A stretch of 64,000 nt of DNA from positions 1 to 64,000 of the forward strand of contig NZ_SMAO01000005.1 in the NCBI RefSeq assembly GCF_004342175.1. Direction: 5' to 3'. Made by a program: the position numbers and the translations under genes. The DNA is from Thiobaca trueperi (GTDB lineage: Bacteria > Pseudomonadota > Gammaproteobacteria > Chromatiales > Chromatiaceae). The notes under the pieces were generated by a model that saw nothing but the letters and a program-made list of their open reading frames with translations, was not told the origin of the DNA and searched no databases. Each line of letters starts with the position of its first letter. Within the stretch, counting starts at the first letter, position 1. Of this stretch, positions 36,297 through 44,532 are shown one piece after another.

Positions 36297-38188
36297 GCCT
36301 GTTCACTCAGCAGTGGAGGCCGGCGGGTGGAGCCGGTGTCAGTCCGGGGCCGCTGGCTGGCGTGCAGGCTGGCAATCTCGATCTGGCGGTCTTCCAGTTG
36401 CTGGCGCAATGTCGCCAGATGTTGCCGCAGGATCTCGACAGCGGCCTGATGCTCGGCCTGGAGGGAGGCATTCAGGCGATCCGCGCGCAGATTCAGGTTG
36501 ATCGAGAGTGGTCCCAGGCGGGGCAGGTTCAGTCGTATCCGCATGCTCCAGCCGTCCGTTTCGGCCTGACCGGCGCGCGCCTCCCGCTGGATGTCGGCTT
36601 CGAGGGTCAGGAGTCCGGCTGGCGTTTTGAAGGGCAGCTCCAGCACCCAGCGCGGCGGATCGGTACCGGCTTCGAGCGTCTGCAGCTGCTGAGTCACCAC
36701 CTGTTTGATCATGCCATCGACCTCTCGCGCCAGGGTGGGGGGTGGAGGCGGTTCAGTGCTCGGCGTTCGCGTCTGCGTCTGAGGTGCCGGGTCAGTCGGT
36801 GGCGCCTGGCTGGCGGTGCGGACAGGTTCGGTCGGGTTGGGTGAGCCGGACTCCGGGGGCTGGCGGCCTGGCGATGCCATGTCGGGCTCGGTCGGCGGGG
36901 CAAGCGGCTTCTGTCCGGCGGGTTGTGGCGTTGTCGTGCCGCTCGGGTTGGGCGTTTCCGGCTCTGGCTGCGGGCGGATCGGCGCGGTCGGTGGAGTGGA
37001 CGGCGTCCGACCGTCCGGGAGCGGCGTTGGATTGCTGCCGGACTTGGTTGTCCCCGGCTCTGGCTGTGGGCGGATCGGTGCGGTTGGCGGGCTGGGCGTC
37101 CGTCCATCCGACGGTGGTATTGGATTGCCGCCGGGCTTGGTCGTTCCCGGTTCCGGCTGCGGGCGGGCCGGTGCGGTCGTGTCGGATTCGGTCGGTGGGG
37201 TGGGCGTCCGTCCGTCTGGCAGCGGTGCTGGATTGCCACCGGGCTTGATCGCTGCCGGTTCGGGCTGCGGGCGAGCCAACGCGCTTGTCTCGGGTGCGGT
37301 TGGCGGGGTGGGGGTCCGTCCGTCTGGCGACGGCGTGGGATTGCCGCCAGGGTTAGGCGCTCCCGACGCCGGTTGCGGGCGAGCCGGTGCGGTTGTGTCG
37401 GGCGCGGTGGATGGTGTGGGCGGTGCCTGATTCGTCGCGCGAATCTGCTGGGCCAGGCGCAGCAGTTGCCCTTTCAGATCAGCGGTCAGATCGATCCTCT
37501 GAGCCGGGTTTGCCGCTGTCTGCGCCATCAGCGCCTCCAGCCAGATGCCGGATTGCTTGAGTGCGTCCGGCAGACGCACCGGGTCGGTCAGTTCCGCCGT
37601 GGTTGCCAGCCGGTTCAGGATGGTGGCGATCATCCGCTGGGTGACATCCGTGGCGACTGGGGATTGACTCACTGACGGGGTATCCAGACCCTCGCTCGGG
37701 GGCAGTCGCCTGATCCAGCTTTCCAGGGTGGAGGCGAGTGGACGCGACTGTGGTAGATGCTGGCGGATCTGTGCATCCATCCATTCCCGCGTGCCAGCGG
37801 TAGGGGAGGGCGTGGCTGAGCCGGATGGCTGGCTGGTCTGGGGCAGAATGCGCAGGGTCAGCACGGGGCTGACGGCGACGACATCCGCCTGGAGGCGGAT
37901 CGGGTTGCCGGACGGCGTCCCGGCTGCGGCCTGTCGCGCCAGGAGATCGGGCAGCGGCGAAGATAATTGAAGGCGCGTCGCCGTTGACCAGGGCATGTTT
38001 TCACCCGGTACCCGCAGGCGCGCTTCAATGCGGTTTGCGGACAGGGTCTGTGTCAGTTGAATCTCAAGCCGCGCGCCAATGGCGAGCGTGAGAGGAAGGC
38101 GCTGATCGGGGCTGGAGGCGGCTGTCAGGGGTGTCAGGCGTGTGGGGCCGAGCGGTCCAGGCGGTGCCGAAAGAATGGACTCGCTCAT
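36293..38188 (-). CDS. fliK: Flagellar hook-length control protein FliK
   Basis: This 631-residue protein has an N-terminal domain, a long proline-rich middle and a conserved C-terminal Flg_hook domain (about 500-610, with PPRWVLELPFKTPAGLLTLE and LPRLGPLSINLNLR). Residues 260-436 contain five imperfect repeats of 31-36 residues built on ARPQPEPGTTKPGGNP and DGRTPTPPT (36881-37411). FliK measures the hook and switches export from rod-hook to filament substrates. The ATGA junction with the FlhB-like gene fits joint action. Proline repeats plausibly set ruler length; this is inference. Confidence 0.85.
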   Translation of the reverse strand: MSESILSAPPGPLGPTRLTPLTAASSPDQRLPLTLAIGARLEIQLTQTLSANRIEARLRVPGENMPWSTATRLQLSSPLPDLLARQAAAGTPSGNPIRLQADVVAVSPVLTLRILPQTSQPSGSATPSPTAGTREWMDAQIRQHLPQSRPLASTLESWIRRLPPSEGLDTPSVSQSPVATDVTQRMIATILNRLATTAELTDPVRLPDALKQSGIWLEALMAQTAANPAQRIDLTADLKGQLLRLAQQIRATNQAPPTPSTAPDTTAPARPQPASGAPNPGGNPTPSPDGRTPTPPTAPETSALARPQPEPAAIKPGGNPAPLPDGRTPTPPTESDTTAPARPQPEPGTTKPGGNPIPPSDGRTPSPPTAPIRPQPEPGTTKSGSNPTPLPDGRTPSTPPTAPIRPQPEPETPNPSGTTTPQPAGQKPLAPPTEPDMASPGRQPPESGSPNPTEPVRTASQAPPTDPAPQTQTRTPSTEPPPPPTLAREVDGMIKQVVTQQLQTLEAGTDPPRWVLELPFKTPAGLLTLEADIQREARAGQAETDGWSMRIRLNLPRLGPLSINLNLRADRLNASLQAEHQAAVEILRQHLATLRQQLEDRQIEIASLHASQRPRTDTGSTRRPPLLSEQA

Positions 38189-38261
38189 TGATAAACGCCT
38201 CGGTTAGGCAACGAGTGGAGGGTGTTTCGACAGTCCGGTTATCCGGCTTCCTGAGAATCTC

Positions 38262-39014
38262 CTAACCCTCTATCTTTCTTGCCTCACGCTGATAATACAG
38301 CGCGGCACGCATCAGCGCGCGTTCGGTCTGAGGGTCGAGGTTGAAGATGGCAAAGCCAGCAGCGACCAGGTCGGACTTGAGTGATGGACGTGGACGCAGA
38401 TTGACCAGTGTTGCCTCGCCCGATAATGGGCTCTGCACGTCTGGCAGGATTATGTTCCGATATTCGAATCGCGTCCCGATGGGATACCGGGCGATGTCGG
38501 CGGCGTTCAGTTCGAGGCAAAAACCTTTTACCGACAGATCAATAAGCTCGGCCCCGATCTCGGTCTTCGTTTGACTGTGCCTGAGTTTCACCGGGCGCCG
38601 GTCATAGAGCGGCAGTCGCACACGAAAAACCTCTCTGCGTTGCAGACGGCCGATTTCCGTCGGATAGCGGCACGCATAGAGGAGTCCTTTCTTTTCCGCT
38701 ACGATGCTTTCGACGGTGACGCTGAAACGAACCGCACCGCCCTGCAGGCAGGACAGGATGCTGAAGCTGTGTCCGGGCTGGATTGAACTGCTTGCATCGA
38801 TCGGACTCAGTTCGTCCAGATAAAGCATGGCCTGCTCATGATCCAGGCGGACAAGCACTGTCTGATAGGGTGGACCCTCAGAAGTCTCCAGACGCACACT
38901 GATCAGAACGAGTTGGCGCTTGATCTCATCCAGGATGGCGGCAATGCGCTTCGGTGTCGTGACGGACTCTTCGTCATCGGGTCTGTCTGCGTGATCCGCT
39001 CTGGTCTGATTCAA
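38262..39014 (-). CDS. PilZ domain protein, YcgR-like flagellar brake
   Basis: The 250-residue protein has an N-terminal YcgR-type domain (about 25-120) and a C-terminal PilZ domain with both c-di-GMP motifs: RREVFR near 127-131 and DLSVKGF near 160-166. YcgR-like proteins slow the flagellar motor when c-di-GMP is high. Placement between fliK and flgN supports a motility role, and a diguanylate cyclase is encoded at 59691. The open frame begins at a TTG (39014) with only a weak ribosome site, so the start is uncertain. Confidence 0.87.
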   Translation of the reverse strand: MNQTRADHADRPDDEESVTTPKRIAAILDEIKRQLVLISVRLETSEGPPYQTVLVRLDHEQAMLYLDELSPIDASSSIQPGHSFSILSCLQGGAVRFSVTVESIVAEKKGLLYACRYPTEIGRLQRREVFRVRLPLYDRRPVKLRHSQTKTEIGAELIDLSVKGFCLELNAADIARYPIGTRFEYRNIILPDVQSPLSGEATLVNLRPRPSLKSDLVAAGFAIFNLDPQTERALMRAALYYQREARKIEG

Positions 39015-39039
39015 GATGCTTAAGGCCTGCTGCCGGATC

Positions 39040-39546
39040 TTATGCCTGACTGATTGAGCGGGATCTCAATCCACCTGGTTCGCGACTTCCGCGCAGATTA
39101 TAGGTTGTCGAGAAACCGTCGTCACCGCTCAGAATGCGCAGCGTCAGGTTGATGCGTTGACGGTCACGTTCGATCAGGCGCGCGTTCGCCTGGTTCAGGC
39201 GATCACAGCGGGCAATGGATTCGCGCAGGCTCGACCAGCGGTCGAGTGATCGTCGGTCCTGATCGAAGCTGGCGAAGAATTTCGCCATGCCGACAGGAGT
39301 GAAAGTGTGTCCAGCGAGTTCCACCCACTGTTTCTGTTTGCCCGTCTCCGCTTCGAGCTGCACGACGAGGTTCTGTTTGTCGGCCACAACCCGCAGGAGA
39401 TCGTCGGGATCCCGCATTTCGATGGCGCGGGTTTCATCCAATAGCGTCCGCTCCAGTTGCAGGCTCAACTGAACCGAGCACTCCAGCGATTGAATGAACT
39501 GGCTCATGTGGTTCGCTGTCATTGGATCCGGTTGATGTGATCCCAT
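39040..39546 (-). CDS. flgN: Flagellar chaperone FlgN
   Basis: The 168-residue helical protein fits FlgN, the export chaperone for the hook-filament junction proteins FlgK and FlgL, both encoded here. It has LERTLLDETRAIEMRDPDDL near 31-50 and repeated heptad-like helices to about 130. The start is placed at ATG 39546 (GGAG nine bases upstream); a later ATG at 39522 is possible. It directly follows flgM, as in most polar flagellar systems. Confidence 0.82.
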   Translation of the reverse strand: MGSHQPDPMTANHMSQFIQSLECSVQLSLQLERTLLDETRAIEMRDPDDLLRVVADKQNLVVQLEAETGKQKQWVELAGHTFTPVGMAKFFASFDQDRRSLDRWSSLRESIARCDRLNQANARLIERDRQRINLTLRILSGDDGFSTTYNLRGSREPGGLRSRSISQA

Positions 39547-39563
39547 GTTGATGTCGCTCCATC

Positions 39564-39899
39564 TCAAGTGGATTGTGGCCGCTGCGGGCTGGCTAACTGC
39601 CCTTCAAAATTGAGCAGACGCCCCGCCAGCCGCTGGTTGTCGATGGTGTAACGACCTTCAGCCACGGCGGCCTTGATCTCCGCAACTTTTTCGCGATTGA
39701 ACGGAATGGCGCCAGCCGTGTCGCGCGCCGTGCTCAGCGTCCGGGCCGTTGCGGTGAGCGTGACCGACTCGTCGTTTGTCTGTCCCGTCTTGATGGCTTC
39801 CGAACTGGTCTCGATGGTTGAGGTGCGCGACTTGATCGCCGGGGATGAGCCCGAGCCATCGGTGCGGATGCTGGCGCCAGTCAGATTTTTGATGTCCAT
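39564..39899 (-). CDS. flgM: Anti-sigma-28 factor FlgM
   Basis: The 111-residue protein has the FlgM pattern: MDIKNLTG at the start, a disordered Ser/Thr-rich N-terminal half, and a C-terminal sigma-binding helix with FNREKVAEIKAAVAEGRYTID near 67-87. It holds FliA (sigma-28) inactive until it is exported through the finished hook. GGA lies nine bases before the ATG. It precedes flgN and follows flgA, with a 102-bp gap that may hold its own promoter; I could not identify one. Confidence 0.92.
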   Translation of the reverse strand: MDIKNLTGASIRTDGSGSSPAIKSRTSTIETSSEAIKTGQTNDESVTLTATARTLSTARDTAGAIPFNREKVAEIKAAVAEGRYTIDNQRLAGRLLNFEGQLASPQRPQST

Positions 39900-40001
39900 G
39901 AGAATGATCCAGATCGACGGGTGGTCTTGTTTTCATTAACGACCAGCCACCAAAAAACTGTAGCGGGAGTCGCGGCGCTGGATGATGAGGCGAGGCATGT
40001 A

Positions 40002-40739
40002 TCAGAAGGTCACACGCACCGCGCCGCTGGGTTCGACATAGCCTTCGACAATGCGCCTGGACGAGCGGTTGCGGACGCGGATCCGCTGACCCGCTGCGCC
40101 ATCTTCCAGCGCCTCGCCGGTCATGCGCACGCTCAGTCCGGGCCTGCCTGAAAACAGCGTGACCTGCTGACCGCGCTTGATCAGTTGTCGCGGCGCAAGG
40201 TGACTGCTGCTCACCACCTGGCCGGGTGTCAGCTTGCGCCGCGCCTGGAGGCCGATCACAGCAGTCAGGTCATCAATATAGCCGGTGGCGAGCTGGGATG
40301 TTTTCTGACGCTCAAGCCGGACATCGCCGGGCTGAATGACCTGCTGGCGCGAGATCGCCCTGGCGGCGACCACGATGTCAGCGTAGCGTTCCACGCGCAC
40401 CGGCACAAAGATAGACCAGGGCGCGGGTTCCGAGCAACGCACATTGACTGTGGTGCTGGTTTCCGCGCGGGCGCCGGGCGCCAGTTGGGCCGTTGGTGGA
40501 TGGGCGCAGCGGTTCAGGCGGAGCCGATTGTCCAGCCGACCGATCTCGATCCGGGTTTCGGTATGTTCGTCCGTTCCCAGGGCGTCGGTTAAAAAGGTGC
40601 GGGCGGTTTCGAGGATGCGGTCCAGCGGCTCGGTCTCGCTGCTGCTGGCGGCACTGACCGTGGTGAACAACAACATGACCGTCAGGCCGCACAAGGCACG
40701 ACGCACATGATCGATCAGTTTTATGCGGGCGATGGACAT
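40002..40739 (-). CDS. flgA: Flagellar P-ring assembly chaperone FlgA
   Basis: The 245-residue periplasmic protein has a signal peptide (basic MSIARIKLIDHVRR, then a hydrophobic run to about residue 32). The SAF and FlgA domains carry ISRQQVIQPGDVRLE near 140-154 and a C-terminal IKRGQQVTLFSG-type stretch near 195. It escorts FlgI during P-ring formation. The start is at ATG 40739, with AGGA upstream; the frame runs further upstream into repeat sequence but has no support. It is divergent from cheV. Confidence 0.9.
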   Translation of the reverse strand: MSIARIKLIDHVRRALCGLTVMLLFTTVSAASSSETEPLDRILETARTFLTDALGTDEHTETRIEIGRLDNRLRLNRCAHPPTAQLAPGARAETSTTVNVRCSEPAPWSIFVPVRVERYADIVVAARAISRQQVIQPGDVRLERQKTSQLATGYIDDLTAVIGLQARRKLTPGQVVSSSHLAPRQLIKRGQQVTLFSGRPGLSVRMTGEALEDGAAGQRIRVRNRSSRRIVEGYVEPSGAVRVTF

Positions 40740-40797
40740 GATGCGGATCCTGTCTGGAGGTATCTGGTGCAGCACCTTAAAATCCCGAGGCCGTTCG

Positions 40798-40852
40798 TTG
40801 TCGTTGTCGTAATCGTCGTCGGTTTGTGAATCTTCGATTACGACAACGACAA
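40798..40852. repeat. 18-bp perfect inverted repeat in the flgA-cheV gap
   Basis: TTGTCGTTGTCGTAATCG (40798-40815) and its exact reverse complement (40835-40852) flank a 19-base loop. The arms contain GTCGTT/AACGAC simple repeats. It lies 59 bp upstream of flgA and 156 bp from cheV, on the divergent promoter side, so it could be an operator-like or transcript structure, or a dispersed repeat. Confidence 0.9.
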
Positions 40853-40904
40853 TGATCGGAGACGGTCTCGGAACATCTGCACTGCTGTACTGGCCGTAGC
40901 AAGC

Positions 40905-40958
40905 ATGAATAACGCCACCACGGTGAGAACGCTGCATACTGCACTGGATGCGGTTTAG
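40905..40958. mobile_element. Probable remnant of a MITE-like module
   Basis: The stretch ends CTGGATGCGGTTTAG and shares GAACGCT and a CACCAC-like segment with the right half of the module at 21991. The left end with AAACCGCG is missing. It is best read as a decayed, truncated copy; similarity is judged by eye. Confidence 0.4.
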
Positions 40959-41008
40959 GCTATCATGCTGTAAAACGACAAGGCCAACTTTGAGCCGGAG
41001 GCGGCGGG

Positions 41009-41932
41009 ATGAGTCAGTTTATTGACGATGTTGATCAGCGGACGCGCCTGGTCGGGCAGAACCGCATGGAATTGCTGCTCTTCCATCTGGGCGGCAAACA
41101 GACATTCGGGATCAATGTTTTTAAGGTGCGCGAGGTCATTGCCAAACCGACCCTGCGACATCTTCCAGGCTCCAACCCCATTGTCTGCGGCGTGGCGAAC
41201 ATCCGGGGCCGCACGGTGTCGGTAATCGATCTGGCTCGCGCCATCGGTTTTGCCGCTCAGTCGACTGAGGACGATCAGGACGCCAAGGTCATCGTCACCG
41301 AATTCAACCGCTCGGTGCAGGGATTCTGGGTTTCCGCCGTTGACCGCATCGTCAATGTGAACTGGGAGACGGTGAAGCCGCCGCCGCGTGGCACCGAGCG
41401 CGAAAGCTATCTGGTCGCCGTCACCGAGGTTGATAAGCGGCTGGTCGAGATCATCGATGTCGAGCGGGTCTTTGCCCAGGTCAACCAGCTCAAGGCCGAT
41501 GTCTCCGAAGAGGTGCAGAAACAGGCCGAGGTGCTGCCGCATGACCGCCGGATCCTGATCGTCGATGATTCGCTGGTCGCGCGCAAACAGATCGAGCGCG
41601 CCATCATCGAACTCGGTTTCCGCACCGAGACCCGCTCCGACGGTCGGGCGGCTCTGGACTATCTGGAGGAACTCGCCACCGAAGACATGGTGGACTCGAC
41701 CATCGAAATGGTGATCGCCGACATCGAGATGCCGCGCATGGATGGTTACACGCTGACGCGCAAGATCCGGGAGCATGGCAAGCTCAAGAATCTGCGGGTG
41801 ATCCTGCATTCGTCACTGAGCGGCCAGTTCAATTTCGACATGGTCAAACGCGCGGGCGCCGATGATTTTCTGGCCAAATTCGATCCCGATGAGTTGGCAG
41901 CGACCGTGCTCAAGCATGCTCGGCACTCCTGA
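41009..41932 (+). CDS. cheV: Chemotaxis coupling protein CheV
   Basis: The 307-residue protein is a CheW-like domain (about 20-165; FGINVFKVREVI, VANIRGRTVSVIDL) joined to a receiver domain (about 180-300; ILIVDDSLVARKQI, phosphoacceptor Asp in VIADIEMPRMDGY near 240, KFDPDEL near 293). CheV couples chemoreceptors to CheA and tunes adaptation. GGAGG precedes the ATG. cheR starts 12 bp later, and this pair lies just ahead of flgB, as in Pseudomonas and Vibrio. Confidence 0.95.
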   Translation: MSQFIDDVDQRTRLVGQNRMELLLFHLGGKQTFGINVFKVREVIAKPTLRHLPGSNPIVCGVANIRGRTVSVIDLARAIGFAAQSTEDDQDAKVIVTEFNRSVQGFWVSAVDRIVNVNWETVKPPPRGTERESYLVAVTEVDKRLVEIIDVERVFAQVNQLKADVSEEVQKQAEVLPHDRRILIVDDSLVARKQIERAIIELGFRTETRSDGRAALDYLEELATEDMVDSTIEMVIADIEMPRMDGYTLTRKIREHGKLKNLRVILHSSLSGQFNFDMVKRAGADDFLAKFDPDELAATVLKHARHS

Positions 41933-41944
41933 AGGGGTTAAGCC

Positions 41945-42760
41945 GTGATTGATGCGCAGGATTACGCCGAGTTCTCCCGGTTTCTGTCCGAATGCTGCGG
42001 CCTGGTGCTGGGCGAGAATCGTCAATATCTCGTCTCCAGCCGGTTGTCGCGTCTGCTCAACGAATTCGCGTTCGACAAGGTCGAGGATCTGCTGAAGGCG
42101 TTGCGGCGCTCGCCCGATCCGACGCTCAAGTCGCGCGTGATCGATGCCATGACGACCAACGAAACCTCCTGGTTTCGCGACAACTATCCATTTGAAATCC
42201 TGAGACAGAACGTGCTGCCGACACTGGCGGCCAAACAAAAGCCGATCCGGATCTGGTCGGCGGCCTGTTCGAGCGGGCAGGAGCCCTACAGTATCGCCAT
42301 GGTCGTGGCGGAATGGGAGGCGACCCTGCCGCCGCCGAAGAGCGCGCCGGTCAGCATTGTGGCGACGGATCTGTCTGAAAGTATCCTGGCCGAGGCGCGC
42401 GCCGGGTTGTATGACGGTTTGAGCATTGTGCGGGGTCTGAGTCCTGAACGTCGGCAACGCTATTTCGAGACGCTCGAAAACGGCCATCGCATCAAGCCGG
42501 ACATTCAGCGCCGGGTGCGTTTTCAGAAGCTGAATCTGATGGAGTCCTACACCGCGCTCGGTAAATTCGAAATCGTCTTCTGTCGCAACGTCCTCATCTA
42601 TTTCTCCGCTGACACCAAGCGCCGGATTTTTGACGGCATCGCCCGTCAGATGGATCCCGGCGGTTATCTCTTCGTTGGCGCCTCCGAATCGGTCGGTTCT
42701 TACACCGACGCCTTTGAGATCCTGCGCACGCCACAGGGCACCATGCTGCGCAGGCGTTGA
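41945..42760 (+). CDS. cheR: Chemotaxis methyltransferase CheR
   Basis: The 271-residue SAM-dependent enzyme methylates glutamates of chemoreceptors. The N-terminal helical domain includes TTNETSWFRDNYPFE near 70-84. The methyltransferase domain has IWSAACSSGQEPYSIAM near 103-119, IVATDLSESILAEAR near 138-152, and FCRNVLIYF near 212. No C-terminal pentapeptide-tether or extra domain is present. The start is GTG with AAGGGG upstream. It is cotranscribed with cheV. Confidence 0.95.
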   Translation: MIDAQDYAEFSRFLSECCGLVLGENRQYLVSSRLSRLLNEFAFDKVEDLLKALRRSPDPTLKSRVIDAMTTNETSWFRDNYPFEILRQNVLPTLAAKQKPIRIWSAACSSGQEPYSIAMVVAEWEATLPPPKSAPVSIVATDLSESILAEARAGLYDGLSIVRGLSPERRQRYFETLENGHRIKPDIQRRVRFQKLNLMESYTALGKFEIVFCRNVLIYFSADTKRRIFDGIARQMDPGGYLFVGASESVGSYTDAFEILRTPQGTMLRRR

Positions 42761-42860
42761 TCCACAGCCTCCAGCGGTCGGCCTCTAGTCGCCAGCGGTT
42801 ATTGGCGCCATGCCTGAATTTTCACGCAAACACCATCCAGGCTGGTAGCTGGCGACTGTC

Positions 42861-42876
42861 TGGCATATCCATTGCA
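42861..42876 (+). promoter_or_regulatory. Sigma-54 promoter of the flgB operon
   Basis: TGGCATATCCATTGCA has the -24 GG and -12 GC of RpoN promoters with exactly ten bases between them. It lies 38 bp upstream of the flgB start and downstream of cheR. Sigma-54 control of rod-hook genes through an FleQ/FlrC-type activator is normal in polar flagellar systems; no activator gene is in this window. Confidence 0.85.
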
Positions 42877-42913
42877 TTGACTCCGTCAACAACAGCGACG
42901 GGGTTTTGCACCC

Positions 42914-43318
42914 ATGAGCCTTTCTCTCAATAAGGCATTCGGTATTCTTCCGGCATCCATCAGGCTTCAGGATCGGCGTGCCGAATTCCTGGCCTCGAAT
43001 ATTGCCAATGCCGATACCCCGAACTACAAATCGCGCGATTTCGATTTTCGCGGCACGCTGTCGGCGATTGCCGGCGTCGGGAAAGGATTGGAGCTGGTCA
43101 AGACGCAATCCAATCATCTGCAGCTTCCCGGCTTCGATCCGAATTCAAACCCGGAAACACTCTATCGCATCCCCGCGCAACCCGCGCTGGACGGTAATAC
43201 CGTTGATCCGCAACTGGAGCGCGCGGCCTTTGCTGAAAATGCCATGCGTTATCAGAGCACGCTCGAATTTCTGAATCGTCGCGTATCGGGTCTGCGCGCC
43301 GCCCTGCGCAAGGAGTAA
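42914..43318 (+). CDS. flgB: Flagellar basal-body rod protein FlgB
   Basis: The 134-residue proximal rod subunit has the family motif FLASNIANADTPNYKSRDFDF near 26-46 and a C-terminal ENAMRYQSTLEFLNRRVSGL helix. It is exported by the flagellar type III system without a cleaved signal. It is the first gene after the sigma-54 promoter, and flgC starts five bases after its stop. The upstream ACGGGG ribosome site is modest. Confidence 0.95.
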   Translation: MSLSLNKAFGILPASIRLQDRRAEFLASNIANADTPNYKSRDFDFRGTLSAIAGVGKGLELVKTQSNHLQLPGFDPNSNPETLYRIPAQPALDGNTVDPQLERAAFAENAMRYQSTLEFLNRRVSGLRAALRKE

Positions 43319-43323
43319 AGCTC

Positions 43324-43749
43324 ATGAGTGAAAGCGATCTTTTCCGTGTCTTCAATACCTCGGCCTCGGCCTTGACGGCGCAATCAGTGCGATTGAATAC
43401 GGTCGCCTCCAATCTGGCGAATGCCAGCACGGCTGCATCGACCCCGGAAGCGACCTATAAATCCAAACAGGTGCTGTTTCAGACGGTGATTGATCAGGAG
43501 AATCCAAACCGTGCCTCCATGCCGGTACGGGTTGCCGACATCGTCGATTCGCCGGCCAAGCCGATCCCGACCTATGAGCCGAATCACCCTCAGGCGAATG
43601 ATGACGGCTATGTCTTTCGCCCGGCCATCAGCGTCGTCGAAGAAATGGCGAACATGATGTCGGCCTCGCGCAGTTATGAGGCCAATGTCGAGGTCATCAA
43701 TACCTCGCGTCAGATCCTGCAACGCACCCTTCAGGTCGGTCAGAGCTGA
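43324..43749 (+). CDS. flgC: Flagellar basal-body rod protein FlgC
   Basis: The 141-residue rod subunit starts with FRVFNTSASALTAQSVRLN and has VASNLANASTAAS near 28-40. It ends in the coiled ANMMSASRSYEANVEVIN helix that packs in the rod. AAGGAG lies upstream, overlapping the flgB end. Length is normal. Confidence 0.95.
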   Translation: MSESDLFRVFNTSASALTAQSVRLNTVASNLANASTAASTPEATYKSKQVLFQTVIDQENPNRASMPVRVADIVDSPAKPIPTYEPNHPQANDDGYVFRPAISVVEEMANMMSASRSYEANVEVINTSRQILQRTLQVGQS

Positions 43750-43781
43750 TCGATTGATTCTTTTCCAAGGAGCCGATTCTC

Positions 43782-44462
43782 ATGACCACGATCAGTAATG
43801 ATGTCCTGACCAGTCTGGGTCTGAAATCCCAGACGAATACGGCGGCGACCGCCAAGAGTCGCGATACGCTGAGTCAATCGCAATTCCTCAAATTGATGAC
43901 GGTGCAACTGGCGAATCAGGATCCCTTCAAGCCAATGGAAAATGGCGATTTTCTGGGTCAGATGGCGCAATTCTCGACCGTTAGCGGCATTGAGCAGCTG
44001 AGCACCTCGTTTGCGGCACTGTCGCAGTCGGTCAATCAGGGACAGGCGATGCAGGCGGCTGCGCTGGTGGGCAAGCAGGTTCTGGCGCCGGGCACCAAGG
44101 CTCAACTGGATGCGGGGCAGGGTATGAAAGGGGCGATCGGACTGACGGCGCCAGCGGATCGCGTCACGGTCGGCGTTTACGATGCCAATGGTCAACTGAT
44201 GCAGACCCTGGATCTTGGCGCTCAGGGGTCAGGCATGACCGACTTCAGTTGGGATGGTCTGACGGCTGATGGCAAGCCCGCGCCGGAAGGGGTCTATGAG
44301 TTTCGTGCCACCGCATCAGGTGGTGGTGGTTCACAGCCGGTCGAGACCTTTCTGGGGGGCCAGGTGCAGAGCGTGACCGCTGACTATACCAATGGCGGTC
44401 TGATCCTCAATGTGCTGGGGCTGGGGGCGGTCAAGTTCGGAGATGTCGCCCGGATCGGTTAA
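43782..44462 (+). CDS. flgD: Flagellar hook-capping protein FlgD
   Basis: The 226-residue scaffold protein has the N-terminal LSQSQFLKLMTVQLANQDPF region near 30-49 with MENGDFLGQMAQFSTVSGIE near 52-71. A Tudor-like and FnIII-like C-terminal part follows (YDANGQLMQTLDL, PAPEGVYEF). FlgD caps the growing hook and is discarded when FlgK arrives. AAGGAG precedes the ATG. Confidence 0.95.
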   Translation: MTTISNDVLTSLGLKSQTNTAATAKSRDTLSQSQFLKLMTVQLANQDPFKPMENGDFLGQMAQFSTVSGIEQLSTSFAALSQSVNQGQAMQAAALVGKQVLAPGTKAQLDAGQGMKGAIGLTAPADRVTVGVYDANGQLMQTLDLGAQGSGMTDFSWDGLTADGKPAPEGVYEFRATASGGGGSQPVETFLGGQVQSVTADYTNGGLILNVLGLGAVKFGDVARIG

Positions 44463-44532
44463 GGATGGCGTTGCGCCACGCGCTGGTGTCAACTGAATAG
44501 CAATCAATGAATACTCGCGAAGGAGCACCATC

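Noticed and set aside
40890..40912. Sigma-54 promoter for cheV
   Set aside because: The GG to GC distance in TGGCCGTAGCAAGC is nine bases, not ten, and it lies far from the start.
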